From Egicoccus sp. AB-alg2 (GTDB lineage: Bacteria > Actinomycetota > Nitriliruptoria > Nitriliruptorales > Nitriliruptoraceae), in contig NZ_JBGUAX010000005.1 of NCBI RefSeq assembly GCF_041821065.1, positions 434,001-498,000 of the forward strand: a stretch of 64,000 nucleotides of DNA. Direction: 5' to 3'. Both the position numbers and the translations under genes were made by a program. This document shows positions 1 to 9,009 of this stretch, piece by piece; the first letter of the stretch is position 1; the number at the start of each line of letters is the position of its first letter. Below the pieces are notes generated by a model, which was given only the letters and a program-made list of their open reading frames with translations, did not search any database and had not been told where the DNA came from.

Positions 1-1854
1 CCGGAACGAACCGTCCGAGAAGCCCTGGACGAGTCCGGCGGCGACCGCCGCATCGATCGTCGCGGCGTGCGGCGAGTCCAACGGCACGTCCGGGAAGCGT
101 TGGACCGGCCGGTCGGGAAGCTCGATCTGGAGCCCGCGTACGAGCAGGCTGGCGAGCTGGGCTCGGGTGACGGGGCGCGCCGGCCGGTAGGTGCCGTCCG
201 GGTGGCCGCCGATCACGCCTCGCCGCGCCAGTCGCTCGATGGCCTCGCCGTGCACGGCGCCCGGGTCGACGTCCGCGAACCTGACCGCGGGCCCGTCGAC
301 CGGTGCTCGGCGCGACACCGGTCGCGGCGCGTCCGAGCGATAGCGGATCTCACCGCGGGCGGCCGGCTGCACGAATACCTCGAAGCGGGAGTAGCACCGC
401 TGTTCGAACCGCAGCGCCAGCGACTCGATCGGCGTCTCGAGGTCATGGGGGCCGTCGCCGTCCGGCCCTGGCCGCGGCGCCCCGAGCTCGATGTCGTCGA
501 TGATGAACCAGCCGGACGCGACGCTGCCGCAGCCCCGCCCGTTGCCGCGCCATTGAAGGCCGCCGTCGACGGCGTTGCGGCCGTGGGTCAGCCGGCCGTA
601 GTAGCCCGGCCGGACCTCATCGAGGCCGCGCGGGAGCATGAACGAGCCGGACCAGGTGTCGCCGGCCTCGCCGAACGGCGGCTGCACCATGACGTTCAGC
701 ACCAGACGCGTCGAGGGTTGCCGTGGCTGCTCGGCCAGCCAGACCCGCAGGTCGCCGTCCGTTTCGGTCCACGCACCGTCGGTGTCCTCACCGACCCAGG
801 AACCGGGCTGCCCCTGCACCAGCACGTAGGTGTCCGAGTCGGGGACCGCGGCGGCCGGCGGTGCCCAGCGTGGGCCGGGTGACGGGCGCGGGTTGTTCGC
901 CGCCGGCAGCACGTCGCGGTGGTCGTAGCGCACGGCTCCGCGCAGCGGCGGTGCGCCGAGGTCGTTGCAGCGCTGCTCGAAGCGCAGCGCCAGTTGTCGG
1001 ATCCGGCCGTCGGAGCCGCGTTCGAGCTCGTCGATGGCGAACCAGCCCGTGCCGGCGCTGCAACCGCGCGCCTCACCGTCCCATCTGAATGGCGAGGTCG
1101 CCGCCGTGAACGGCCCGTAGAAGCCCACCCGCAGCGGGCCGAGCCCCGGTTGGATGAACTGGCTCGACCAGCGCTGGTCCCCGTGCACCGCGATCTGGAC
1201 GTTCGAGCCCAGGTCGCCTTCCTCCAGCCGGATGCCGGCCGTGGTCTGGTCGTACGCGCGACGACGACCCTGACCGACGAAGTCGCCGGGCTCGCTGGCC
1301 AGCTCGACCCACGTCCCCCCGCTGGTCCGTGACGGCCGCCACAGGTCCCTCGATGGCGGCGGAGCGGGCAGGCCGGCCGCTTCCGCGGCGTAGTCGACCT
1401 GGCCTCGCAGCGCACCTTCGTCGCAGGCCACGTCGAACGAGGCGCGGAAGCGCTCGACCCGGCCGTCGGTCATGACCAGCTCGTGGACCTCGACCCCGCT
1501 GGTGGTGGCGCAGAAGAAGAAGCCACTCACCCCGACGTGCGCGGCGGGGGGGCGGCCGGAGAAGGTCGTCGAGGCATCGTCGGCCAGCGCCACGCCGGCC
1601 TCGAGCGTCGCGTCGATGGTCAGGCGGTGGTCGCCTTGCACGTTCAGCACGAACACGCCGTCTCGGGGCCCGGCCTCGAAGGCGGCCGTCGACGCGTCGT
1701 AGGTGCGGGCGATGCCGCCCTCGATCCGGAAACTCGCCGTCGCCGGTGAGCCGGCGGACACGGCAGCCTTCCCGGCGTCGACGCCCGACGCCGCCGCGGC
1801 CGGCAGGACGAGCGCGAGCGCCACGCCGGCCGTGAACCACTTTCGCCACCCCAC
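1..1854 (-). CDS. Secreted SLH-domain surface protein (partial, C-terminus outside window)
   Basis: Reading frame open from a GTG at 1854 (GGGGGC just upstream) to the window edge. The N-terminus is a short basic stretch followed by a hydrophobic Ala/Leu/Val segment ending in an Ala-rich region, a typical Sec signal peptide. Two copies of a ~150-residue module follow, each with a glycine/cysteine motif (GCSAGTGWFAIDELE and GCGSVASGWFIIDDIE) and ending in LALRFEQRC and a G-x-(V/I)-R-Y strand. A diverged third copy precedes them (DVACDEGALRGQVDY). The last ~90 residues form an S-layer homology domain (FADVDPGAVHGEAIERLARR, then GGHPDGTYRPARPVTRAQLA) and the start of a second one. SLH domains bind secondary cell-wall polymer, so this is probably a wall-anchored surface protein. 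Its function is not recognisable. It lies 100 nt downstream of the flagellar operon on the same strand. Confidence 0.8.
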   Translation of the reverse strand, partial: MGWRKWFTAGVALALVLPAAAASGVDAGKAAVSAGSPATASFRIEGGIARTYDASTAAFEAGPRDGVFVLNVQGDHRLTIDATLEAGVALADDASTTFSGRPPAAHVGVSGFFFCATTSGVEVHELVMTDGRVERFRASFDVACDEGALRGQVDYAAEAAGLPAPPPSRDLWRPSRTSGGTWVELASEPGDFVGQGRRRAYDQTTAGIRLEEGDLGSNVQIAVHGDQRWSSQFIQPGLGPLRVGFYGPFTAATSPFRWDGEARGCSAGTGWFAIDELERGSDGRIRQLALRFEQRCNDLGAPPLRGAVRYDHRDVLPAANNPRPSPGPRWAPPAAAVPDSDTYVLVQGQPGSWVGEDTDGAWTETDGDLRVWLAEQPRQPSTRLVLNVMVQPPFGEAGDTWSGSFMLPRGLDEVRPGYYGRLTHGRNAVDGGLQWRGNGRGCGSVASGWFIIDDIELGAPRPGPDGDGPHDLETPIESLALRFEQRCYSRFEVFVQPAARGEIRYRSDAPRPVSRRAPVDGPAVRFADVDPGAVHGEAIERLARRGVIGGHPDGTYRPARPVTRAQLASLLVRGLQIELPDRPVQRFPDVPLDSPHAATIDAAVAAGLVQGFSDGSFR

Positions 1855-1954
1855 GTGGGCCCCCGTCGTCCTCGATGCGCGGAACTCTGCCGAGGCCCCG
1901 GCCGGCCGGACCCCGTCCGTGCGTCTATCGACCTTCCGACGGCCGTCCGGACAT

Positions 1955-2200
1955 TCAGCCGACGGCGACCTGCTCCTCCTGCTCGGCGCGGGCCGCGGTG
2001 CGCCGCTCGACCCGCCGCAGCGCGCCGGTGAGCACCAGGCGGGCGACGTTGCCCAGGGCGACCACGGCCACGGCGACGCTGAGGGCACGCACGGCAGCGT
2101 CCACCGGCGTGATCGCCCCACTGGCCATCAAGGCCAGGATCGGGATCAGCGCCAGCATCCCCAGACCCGCGAACAGTCGCCGCAGCGGACCCGCGCTCAT
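1955..2200 (-). CDS. Small two-helix membrane protein at the end of the flagellar operon
   Basis: An 81-residue protein whose ATG overlaps the stop of the flhF-like gene (ATGA), so it is translationally coupled and the last gene of the flbD-to-flhF operon. It has two hydrophobic segments (about residues 9-28, LFAGLGMLALIPILALMASG, and 36-58) separated by a short loop, then a basic/acidic tail (RRVERRTAARAEQEEQ). No known family is evident. Position suggests a flagellar or export-related accessory role, but that is only context. Confidence 0.65.
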   Translation of the reverse strand: MSAGPLRRLFAGLGMLALIPILALMASGAITPVDAAVRALSVAVAVVALGNVARLVLTGALRRVERRTAARAEQEEQVAVG

Positions 2201-3342
2201 CGGACCGGCACCAGGTCGCGCACGGCCAGGGCGACGTCCAGCGGTCGCGCCCGCCCGGCACTGGCACCGAGCGATCCGTAGCCGAGCACCAGCCCGAGTT
2301 CGACGGCGACGCGAAGCGCCTCGGGCAGGTACTCCTCGTCGGCCCACGACACCGCCAGCGGGTCGCGGTGCAGCAGGTCGCGCCACCCCTTGCCGCCGAC
2401 GACGAGGTGCAGCCAGCGGCCCTCCCGCGCCCGGTCGAGCCACTGGAGGCTGGTCTGCGAGCCCGTGACGGCGGCCGCCACGTCTCCCAGCGCGTGCAGC
2501 GGCTGGCCGACCGAGGTGACCGGCATCCCGATCGCCGTCGCCAGGCCACGCGCCCGCGGTCCGACGAGCAGCGCCCGTCCGGTCGGCAGCGGCCGGCACA
2601 GCGGCCGCAGCGCCTCGGCGAGCGCGAAGGTCCACGCGACGTCGTCGGCCGGATCCGCGACGTCCAGCGACTGCACGAACGCGACCGGCAGGCCCAACCG
2701 CACCAGCGTCGTCCGCGACCACGCCCGTGCGTCGCCGGCCGGAGTGTCCACGTCCGCGTCGACCACGGGTGTGACGGTGCCGAGACCGGCGGTGGTCGGC
2801 TCACCGACGCCGGCGTCCGCCCAGGCCGGCCGGCGCAGGTCGGCGGCCTCCGGCCACGTCACCGGGGCGGTCGGCGGTGGCGGGGTCGGTGGCTGCTCGG
2901 TCGCGGCGGCCGCACCCGGCGCATCCGTCGGTTCGGCCGTCGGCCCGTCAACGGCCTCCGTCGCCACGGTGTCAGGAGCCAGTTGCCGCCGCAGGAAGGT
3001 CGCGAAGTCGATCTCCTCGGGCGCCGTGTCCGCGTCGGCCAGCAGCCGGTCGATCGGGGAACTCACGCCGATGGAGGGCTCGACCGGCGGCGGGACGGCC
3101 GTCGGCTCGTCGGCTGCCGCGGCGTGGATCTGCACGACCTCCTTGGCGAAGAACCCGCCGATCCCGCCGCGCAGGACACGCTTGGCCGCGACGATCCGGG
3201 CGTCGGCACCGTAGGTCGCGTGGACCTCGGCGAGTGCGGCCTCGGCCGTGGGCGCCTCGGCGACCAGGGTCGCGCCGGCGACGGGCGTGTCCTCGGCGAG
3301 GGTCGCCGCGGGCGGGTACTCAGACGTCTGCGTGCGCGGCAC
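2197..3342 (-). CDS. FlhF-like protein with degenerate GTPase domain
   Basis: GTG start inside the end of flhA (23-nt overlap), 381 residues. The N-terminus matches the FlhF N-domain pattern: an EAL-type helix (AEAALAEVHATYGADARIV), then KRVLRGGIGGFFAKEVVQIH, which corresponds to the conserved K-x-G-x-x-G-x-F-x-K-E segment. A Pro/Ala/Thr-rich linker follows (about 75-190). The C-terminal half has the hydrophobic rhythm of an SRP-type NG domain, but where the P-loop G-x-x-G-x-G-K-T should be it reads LLVGPRARGLATAIG; no Walker A lysine is present. FlhF normally governs flagellar placement through GTP-dependent dimerisation, so nucleotide binding is doubtful. The position directly after flhA is canonical for flhF. 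No FlhG/MinD-like partner follows. Confidence 0.7.
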   Translation of the reverse strand: MPRTQTSEYPPAATLAEDTPVAGATLVAEAPTAEAALAEVHATYGADARIVAAKRVLRGGIGGFFAKEVVQIHAAAADEPTAVPPPVEPSIGVSSPIDRLLADADTAPEEIDFATFLRRQLAPDTVATEAVDGPTAEPTDAPGAAAATEQPPTPPPPTAPVTWPEAADLRRPAWADAGVGEPTTAGLGTVTPVVDADVDTPAGDARAWSRTTLVRLGLPVAFVQSLDVADPADDVAWTFALAEALRPLCRPLPTGRALLVGPRARGLATAIGMPVTSVGQPLHALGDVAAAVTGSQTSLQWLDRAREGRWLHLVVGGKGWRDLLHRDPLAVSWADEEYLPEALRVAVELGLVLGYGSLGASAGRARPLDVALAVRDLVPVR

Positions 3343-5410
3343 CGATGGCTCCGATCACATTGAGCTGCAGGTGGGTGGGCAGTTCGGGGTAGGCGACGAC
3401 GGCGACGTCGACACCGGAGGCGGCCAGGGCGTTGCGCAGCGGGCGGCGCAGCAGCTGGCCGCAGACGACGGCGACCGGCGCGCCGGGCGAGCGGTTGACC
3501 AGCTCGGCGGCCTCGGCGATCAGGGGGGCGAGTCGGGCGGGTTCGACGATCAACTGCAGGGTCCCGTCGATGTCGCGGACCCGTTCGTGCAGCTCGCCCT
3601 CGACGGCCGGCGCGAGGGTGATGGCGCCGAGGTGGCCCTCGGGCGCGATGCGGGCGAGGATGCCGGCGCCGACGGCGACGCGCGCGGCGGCGACGAGCTG
3701 GTCGAGCGAGCGTGTCTCGCGGGCACGGCCGGCGACCGCCTCGACGATGCGGGCGAGGTCGCGGATGCTGACCCGCTCGCGCAGCAGCTCGCGCAGCACG
3801 TCGTGCAGGACGGCGATCGGCAGCGACTCGGTGCCGACCTCGTCGGCCAGGAGCGGCTCGTCGTAGCGCAGCGATTCGACCAGCTGCTGGACCTGCTGGC
3901 GCGACAGCAGCTCGCCGGCGTGCCGGCGGGCGATCTCCGCGAGGTGGGTGACGACGACGGCGGACCGGTCGACCACGGTGGCGCCGGTCGCGGTGACACG
4001 GCTGCGCGCCTCGACCGGGATCCAGTAGGCCTTCAGCCCGAACACCGGCTCGACGGTCTCCTCCCCCGGCACGCCACCGAGCTCGTCACCGACCGCCGGC
4101 AGCGCCAGCGCCCGGTCACGCGGCGCCGTGCCACGGGCCACCTCGACGCCGTGGAGCAGGATCCGGTAGGTGCCCGAGGGCAGGGTGACGTCGTCGGCGG
4201 TGCGCACGAGCGGCATCACGACGCCGAGCTCCTCACCGATCTGTCGGCGCAGGGCGCGGACCCGCTGCAGCAGGTCGCCGCCGGCCTCCTGGTCGGTGAG
4301 GTCGAGCACGTCGTAGGCCAGGTGCAGCTCGAGCGGCTCGACGCGCAGCTGCTCGATGAGTGCCCGCGGGTCGTCGGGGTCGAGGCGGACGACCGAACCG
4401 TCCCCTTCGCCGGCGTCGCCGCCGGTCGCGGCCTCGGCCGCCTTCGCGGCGTTGGCGCCGCGGGCGCCGAGCACGAGCAGGGTGACCACGATGGCGACGA
4501 AGGGCAGCTTGGGCAGGCCGGGCAGCAGGCCGATGCCGGCCATGACCAGCGCCGCGATCCGCAGCACGCGCGGGTCGCGCAGCAGTTGGCGGCCGACCGT
4601 CGGACCGAGGTCCTCCTCGCCGTCGACCCGGGACACCAGCAGACCGGTCGCAGCGGAGATGAGCAGCGCGGGGATCTGGCTGATGAGGCCGTCACCGACC
4701 GTCAGCAGCGAATAGGTCGAGGCCGCCTCCCCCGCCGACATCCCGGCCATCGTGATGCCGATGACCAGGCCGCCGATCAGGTTGATCACGACGATGACGA
4801 TGCCGGCGATCGCGTCGCCCTTGACGAACTTCGACGCCCCGTCCATCGCGCCGTAGAAGTCGGACTCCTGTGCGATGCGGGTACGGCGCTCGCGGGCTTC
4901 GCGCTCGTCGATCAGGCCGGCGGCGAGGTCGGCGTCGATCGCCATCTGCTTGCCGGGCATGGCGTCGAGCGCGAACCGGGCACCCACCTCGGCGACGCGG
5001 CCCGCGCCGTTGGTGATCACGACGAACTGGATGACGACGAGGATCAGGAAGACGACCAGACCGACGACGATCGACCCGCCCACGACGAAGTTGCCGAACG
5101 TGGCGATCACCTTGCCGGCGTAGCCGTCGAGCAGGATCAGCCGGGTCGACGACACGTTCAGCGCCAGCCGCATCAGCGTGGTGAGCAGGATCAGCGACGG
5201 GAAGCTCGACAGGTCGAGCGTGTCGCGCAGCGTCAGCACGGCCAGCAGGATCAGCAGCGCGAACGCGAGGTTCAGCGCCAACAGCAGGTCCAGGAGCACC
5301 GGCGGGATCGGCACGACCATGGTGATGACCGCGCCGACCAGCAGCAGCGGCACGATCGAGCGGGCGAGGTTGCGGCCCCCGCGGGCCGTGGTGCGTGCGC
5401 CGTCGCTCAT
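3320..5410 (-). CDS. flhA: Flagellar export gate protein FlhA
   Basis: A 696-residue FlhA, normal family length. Start ATG at 5410 overlaps the flhB stop (ATGA). The first ~330 residues carry about eight membrane segments beginning SIVPLLLVGAVITMVVPIPP, with the conserved cytoplasmic FHIPEP-type loop (DAMPGKQMAIDADLAAGLID). The soluble C-terminal domain forms the chaperone/substrate docking ring and ends GAIGAAHADV. With FlhB, FliP, FliQ and FliR it builds the proton-driven type III export apparatus at the flagellar base. A longer open frame continues upstream of this start, but that part is out of frame with flhB, and the coupling ATG with the SIVPLLL membrane start fixes the beginning. Confidence 0.97.
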   Translation of the reverse strand: MSDGARTTARGGRNLARSIVPLLLVGAVITMVVPIPPVLLDLLLALNLAFALLILLAVLTLRDTLDLSSFPSLILLTTLMRLALNVSSTRLILLDGYAGKVIATFGNFVVGGSIVVGLVVFLILVVIQFVVITNGAGRVAEVGARFALDAMPGKQMAIDADLAAGLIDEREARERRTRIAQESDFYGAMDGASKFVKGDAIAGIVIVVINLIGGLVIGITMAGMSAGEAASTYSLLTVGDGLISQIPALLISAATGLLVSRVDGEEDLGPTVGRQLLRDPRVLRIAALVMAGIGLLPGLPKLPFVAIVVTLLVLGARGANAAKAAEAATGGDAGEGDGSVVRLDPDDPRALIEQLRVEPLELHLAYDVLDLTDQEAGGDLLQRVRALRRQIGEELGVVMPLVRTADDVTLPSGTYRILLHGVEVARGTAPRDRALALPAVGDELGGVPGEETVEPVFGLKAYWIPVEARSRVTATGATVVDRSAVVVTHLAEIARRHAGELLSRQQVQQLVESLRYDEPLLADEVGTESLPIAVLHDVLRELLRERVSIRDLARIVEAVAGRARETRSLDQLVAAARVAVGAGILARIAPEGHLGAITLAPAVEGELHERVRDIDGTLQLIVEPARLAPLIAEAAELVNRSPGAPVAVVCGQLLRRPLRNALAASGVDVAVVAYPELPTHLQLNVIGAIGAAHADV

Positions 5411-6477
5411 GCCGCGCCCGCCCGCTGCAGCAGCCGGCTGCCCGGGCCGCGCCCGGAGCGGCGGTAGGCGAGCGCGAGCACGACCGCGACCGCCTCGTAG
5501 AGGGCGGCCGGGACGTGCTGGCCGACCTTGCAGCGCTTGTACAGCGCGCGCGCGAGCGGGATGTCGGGCGTGATGGGCACGCCGTGCCGGCGTGCGATCG
5601 TCTTGAGCTTGTCGGCCACGAGGTCGGCACCCTTCGCGACGACACGCGGCGCCCCCTCGGTGGGGTCGTAGCGCAGCGCGACGCACAGGTGGGTCGGGTT
5701 GGTGATGAGCACGTCGGCGGTGGCGACGTCGCGCAGCATGCGGTTGCGTGACAGGTCGCTGGCGCGGCGGCGGCGTTGGGCCCGCAGCAGCGGATCGCCC
5801 TCGGTGTCCTTGTGCTCGCGCTTGATGTCGTGGTGGCTCATCTTGATCTGGCTGGCGGTGCGCCACCGCTGGTAGGCGTAGTCGGCACCGGCGATCACCA
5901 GGGCGAGCAGCGCGGCCCGGATCAGGATCGTCCCGTACACGCCGGTGAGCCGGTCGATCCCGCCGGCCAGCGTGCGGTCGGTCTGCAGGTGGTCTTGCCA
6001 GACCGCCAGGGTCGGCCACACGACGATGGCGACGGCACCGAGCTTGAGCATGGACCGGATCAGCTCCCAGCCGGCCACGATGGGCTTGAGCTTCTCCAGG
6101 CCCTTCTTCGGGGACAGGTTCTTGAGCTTCGGCTTGGCCAGCTTCGGGTTGACCTTGAACCCGACCTGCACCACGCCGCTCACCAGGGCCGCGAGCACGG
6201 AGGCGATCAGGAAGGGGCCGGCGAGCACCATCGCCATCTGCAGGGCGCGGGGACCGGCGTCGGCCAGCGCGTGGGCGCTGCCGGCGGTGCGGAAGACCTC
6301 GGACAGGTCCCCCATCGTGCGGCGGACCATCATCGGGCCGGCGGCCGCCAGGGTGGCGAGGAGCGCGGCGAACGAGGCCGCGACGGCGACCTCCTGTGAG
6401 CGAGCGACCGTCCCCTCGTCGCGGGCCTTCTTGCGACGCTGGGGCGTGGCCTTCTCGGTCCGCCCATCCTTTGCCAC
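5407..6477 (-). CDS. flhB: Flagellar export switch protein FlhB
   Basis: 356 residues, GTG start. The N-terminus shows the typical EKATPQRRKKARDEGTVARSQE motif region, followed by four membrane segments and a cytoplasmic domain with the autocleavage site NPTH (in LITNPTHLCVALRYD). Cleavage between N and P switches export from rod/hook to filament substrates. The C-terminal cytoplasmic part (about residues 215-356) is complete, ending in an Arg/Gly-rich tail. It is preceded by a 113-nt gap from fliR and coupled to flhA by an ATGA overlap. Confidence 0.96.
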   Translation of the reverse strand: MAKDGRTEKATPQRRKKARDEGTVARSQEVAVAASFAALLATLAAAGPMMVRRTMGDLSEVFRTAGSAHALADAGPRALQMAMVLAGPFLIASVLAALVSGVVQVGFKVNPKLAKPKLKNLSPKKGLEKLKPIVAGWELIRSMLKLGAVAIVVWPTLAVWQDHLQTDRTLAGGIDRLTGVYGTILIRAALLALVIAGADYAYQRWRTASQIKMSHHDIKREHKDTEGDPLLRAQRRRRASDLSRNRMLRDVATADVLITNPTHLCVALRYDPTEGAPRVVAKGADLVADKLKTIARRHGVPITPDIPLARALYKRCKVGQHVPAALYEAVAVVLALAYRRSGRGPGSRLLQRAGAA

Positions 6478-6590
6478 GGTTCCGGCTACCTCGGTCCAGT
6501 TCCGACCGGCCCGTCCGTGGCCCTGCTGGCGCGGATCCTTCCGCTGCGCCGCCCTGTCGGCCGCACGCGCGAACGCTCAAGCACCCGTCG

Positions 6591-7376
6591 CTACGCGGGC
6601 GGGACGGTGCCGCCCAGGCCACGCAGGACGGCCTCGAGGGAGCGCACCACGGTCGTCTCCACGCCGTCGACGGCGTCGGGGAACAGCACCCAGGCGGAGC
6701 CCACCACGGTGATCGCGGCCAGGATCTTCGCCGGCATGCCGAGCATGAAGATGTTGGCCTGCGGGGCGAAGCGGGCGGCCAGCCCCATCGCGAGCTCCAG
6801 CATCAACAGCACGCCGATGACGGGCAGGGCGAGCTCCACGGCCGAGCGCATCAGCTGCGAGACCAGGTCGACGACGACGCCCGTGAGGCCCGGGGCGGGG
6901 GTGAGCGCCCCACCCAGCGGGATGATGCGGGCGCTGGCGACCAACCCGCCGACGAGCAGCGCCAGGCCCCCGCCGACCACGAACAGCGCCAGCCCGGTGA
7001 GGTGGAACAGCCGGGCGAACACGCCACCCTGGTCGCCCTGCATGGGGTCGAACACGGTCGCGATCGACAGCCCGGACACCAGGTCGATGATCCCGCCGGC
7101 GGACGTGAACAGATGCAGGATCAGCCCGCTGACGTAGCCCAGGGCGACCCCGACGACCGCGTTGACGAGCCCGGCGGCGAACAGGTCACCCAGCTCGACC
7201 ACGCCCGGCACCGGCCGGACCATGGCCAGCGCCACCGCGAACGTCGCCGCGAGGCGGGCCGTGGCCGGCAGCGCCCGGCCGAGCAACGGCGAGGCGATCG
7301 CGAACGCGGCGACGCGCGTCACGGCCAGCACGAGCCCGACGGCCCACGCCGCGTCGACCGGGACGACCACGTCCAC
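6591..7376 (-). CDS. fliR: Flagellar biosynthetic protein FliR
   Basis: 261 residues, GTG start, with about six hydrophobic segments and the FliR signature near the N-terminus (VTRVAAFAIASPLLGRALPA) and the conserved FDPMQG-like segment in the middle. FliR joins FliP and FliQ in the helical export pore in the MS-ring. It starts 13 nt after the fliQ stop and is in the canonical P-Q-R-B-A order. Confidence 0.95.
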   Translation of the reverse strand: MDVVVPVDAAWAVGLVLAVTRVAAFAIASPLLGRALPATARLAATFAVALAMVRPVPGVVELGDLFAAGLVNAVVGVALGYVSGLILHLFTSAGGIIDLVSGLSIATVFDPMQGDQGGVFARLFHLTGLALFVVGGGLALLVGGLVASARIIPLGGALTPAPGLTGVVVDLVSQLMRSAVELALPVIGVLLMLELAMGLAARFAPQANIFMLGMPAKILAAITVVGSAWVLFPDAVDGVETTVVRSLEAVLRGLGGTVPPA

Positions 7377-7389
7377 CCGTGCCCCCCGC

Positions 7390-7659
7390 TCAGCCGACGA
7401 GGGTGGGGATGGAGCCCCACAGCTGCTGGGAGAAGCTGACCAGCTCGCGCAGCATCCAGTTGCCGCTGACCAGCAGCACCGCTGCCAGCCCGATGACCTT
7501 GGGCACGAAGCTGAGGGTCATCTCCTGGATCTGGGTGACGGTCTGGAACAGCGACACGCCGACGCCGACCACCAGGGCGACGCCCAGCAGCGGGCCGGCC
7601 AGCTTGGACGCCACCAGCATCCCGTTGGCGAAGATCTCGAGGACCTGCACGTCACTCAT
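7390..7659 (-). CDS. fliQ: Flagellar biosynthetic protein FliQ
   Basis: 89 residues with two membrane helices, the standard size of FliQ. The central TQIQEMTLSFVPKV is the family's most conserved stretch. The ATG at 7659 lies 8 nt after the fliP stop; an upstream extension of the frame would run into fliP and is not used. It is part of the export gate pore. Confidence 0.95.
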   Translation of the reverse strand: MSDVQVLEIFANGMLVASKLAGPLLGVALVVGVGVSLFQTVTQIQEMTLSFVPKVIGLAAVLLVSGNWMLRELVSFSQQLWGSIPTLVG

Positions 7660-7667
7660 GCGGTCAC

Positions 7668-8531
7668 CTATCCCATGACGGAGGAGACGAGGGAGCGGGC
7701 GATCAGGGCCCACCCGTCCACCAGGACGAACAGCAGCAGCTTCAGCGGCAGGGACACGAACACCGGCGGCAACATCACCATGCCGAGCGACATCAGCACC
7801 GCGGCCACGACCAGGTCGATGATCAGGAACGGCACGAAGATCACGAACCCGATCGTGAACGCGGTCCGCAGCTCGGAGATCACGAACGCGGGGATCAGGG
7901 TGGTCGGGCCGACCTCGGAGGCGTTGGCGGGTGCCTGCTGGCCGGCCATCTCGGTGAACATCCGCAGGTCGCTCTCGCGGGTCTGGGCCAGCATGAAGTC
8001 GCGGAACGGCTCGTAGCCGGCCTCGGCGGCCGCCATCGCGTCGACCTCGCCGGCCAGCAGCGGCTGCAGGGCGACCTCGTTGACCTGGGACAGCGTGGGC
8101 CCCATCGCGAACAGCGTGAGGAACACCGCCAGCCCCAACAGGACCTGGGCGGGCGGGACCGTCTGCAGACCGAGGCCGTTGCGCACCAGGCTCAGCACGA
8201 CCACGAAGCGGGTGAACGTGGTCATCAGCAGCAGCAGGATCGGCGCGATGGCCGCCACCGTCAGCAGCAGCACCAGCGTGACCGTGCGCGACAGCCCGCT
8301 CTCCGCGTCTTCGAGCGTGACGGTCAGGCTGCTGGCGTCCTCGACGCCGGGGGTCCGACCGACCTCCTCGGGGGCGGTCGGCGCCGTCGGCGGAGCCGGT
8401 TCGGGCACCTGGGCCGACGCCGGCGCTGGCGCGCCGAGCAGCGTGAGGAGCAGTCCGACGAGCAGCACGGCGGGCAGGAGCCGAAGCCTGATCCCCGGAC
8501 GACTCCGGCGATCAGCGGCGGAGCGGGACAC
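7668..8531 (-). CDS. fliP: Flagellar biosynthetic protein FliP
   Basis: 287 residues, GTG start overlapping the end of fliO by 20 nt. It has an N-terminal signal peptide (LLPAVLLVGLLLTLLGAPA then ASAQ), as FliP proteins usually do, then a short Pro-rich linker and four membrane segments. The signatures TTFTRFVVVLSLVRNGLG and FVPFLIIDLVVAAVLMSLGM are characteristic. It assembles first in the export gate with FliO's help. Confidence 0.96.
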   Translation of the reverse strand: MSRSAADRRSRPGIRLRLLPAVLLVGLLLTLLGAPAPASAQVPEPAPPTAPTAPEEVGRTPGVEDASSLTVTLEDAESGLSRTVTLVLLLTVAAIAPILLLLMTTFTRFVVVLSLVRNGLGLQTVPPAQVLLGLAVFLTLFAMGPTLSQVNEVALQPLLAGEVDAMAAAEAGYEPFRDFMLAQTRESDLRMFTEMAGQQAPANASEVGPTTLIPAFVISELRTAFTIGFVIFVPFLIIDLVVAAVLMSLGMVMLPPVFVSLPLKLLLFVLVDGWALIARSLVSSVMG

Positions 8532-9009
8532 GGAGCGGCCTTCCCGCGCCGCGTGGCGGCGGCGAGACGCGGACCGTCATCGCGCGGAGACGGTCGACGA
8601 GGCCGATCCCTGGCCCTGCTTCGTTCGCGGCCGACCCGACCGGTCCGAGCAGCGCGTCCAGCGCCTCCTCGGTGGCCGGCGTCGACCGGACGTCGTGCGG
8701 AGCGGCGTCCGTGCGCTCCGTGGTGGTGAGGTCGAGCACGTCCGGCTCGACGGCCGAGGGCACGGCCGCAGCGGCCGCCTCGGGGTCCTGCTCGAGTTCG
8801 GTGAGCAGTTCGATGCCCTTCTCGCCGGCGCCGACGAGCAGCCGGCGGTCGCCGACCTCGACGACGGCGACCACGGCGTTGCGGTGCAACGCGGTGCGGC
8901 CCAGCACGCGCACGCCGCCGGGCTGGCTGCTCTTCAGGCGTCGCAGCAGCAGCGGGGTCGCCGCGAGGGCGCCCAGCAGCAGCAGGCCGAGCAGGGGCGA
9001 GTCGATCAC
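8512..9009 (-). CDS. fliO: Flagellar assembly protein FliO
   Basis: 165 residues, GTG start overlapping the fliN stop (GTGA). A single N-terminal membrane helix (LLGLLLLGALAATPLLL) is followed by the small soluble beta domain of FliO: RVLGRTALHRNAVVAVVEV and RRLLVGAGEKGIELL. The C-terminal ~80 residues are low-complexity Ala/Asp-rich and end in a basic Pro/Arg tail. FliO is a scaffold for FliP pore assembly. Assignment rests on fold features plus position between fliN and fliP. Confidence 0.88.
   Translation of the reverse strand: MIDSPLLGLLLLGALAATPLLLRRLKSSQPGGVRVLGRTALHRNAVVAVVEVGDRRLLVGAGEKGIELLTELEQDPEAAAAAVPSAVEPDVLDLTTTERTDAAPHDVRSTPATEEALDALLGPVGSAANEAGPGIGLVDRLRAMTVRVSPPPRGAGRPLRVPLRR

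Noticed and set aside
3248-5467. A 739-codon plus-strand frame opposite flhA, rich in Asp, Gln, Val and Arg
   Set aside because: Composition is that of the complement of GC-rich coding DNA; no motif and no start signal.
5411-6622. Open frame upstream of the FlhA start that would add ~400 residues
   Set aside because: It is out of frame with flhB, which covers the same DNA with clear FlhB motifs. The ATG overlapping the flhB stop and the membrane start of FlhA fix the real beginning.
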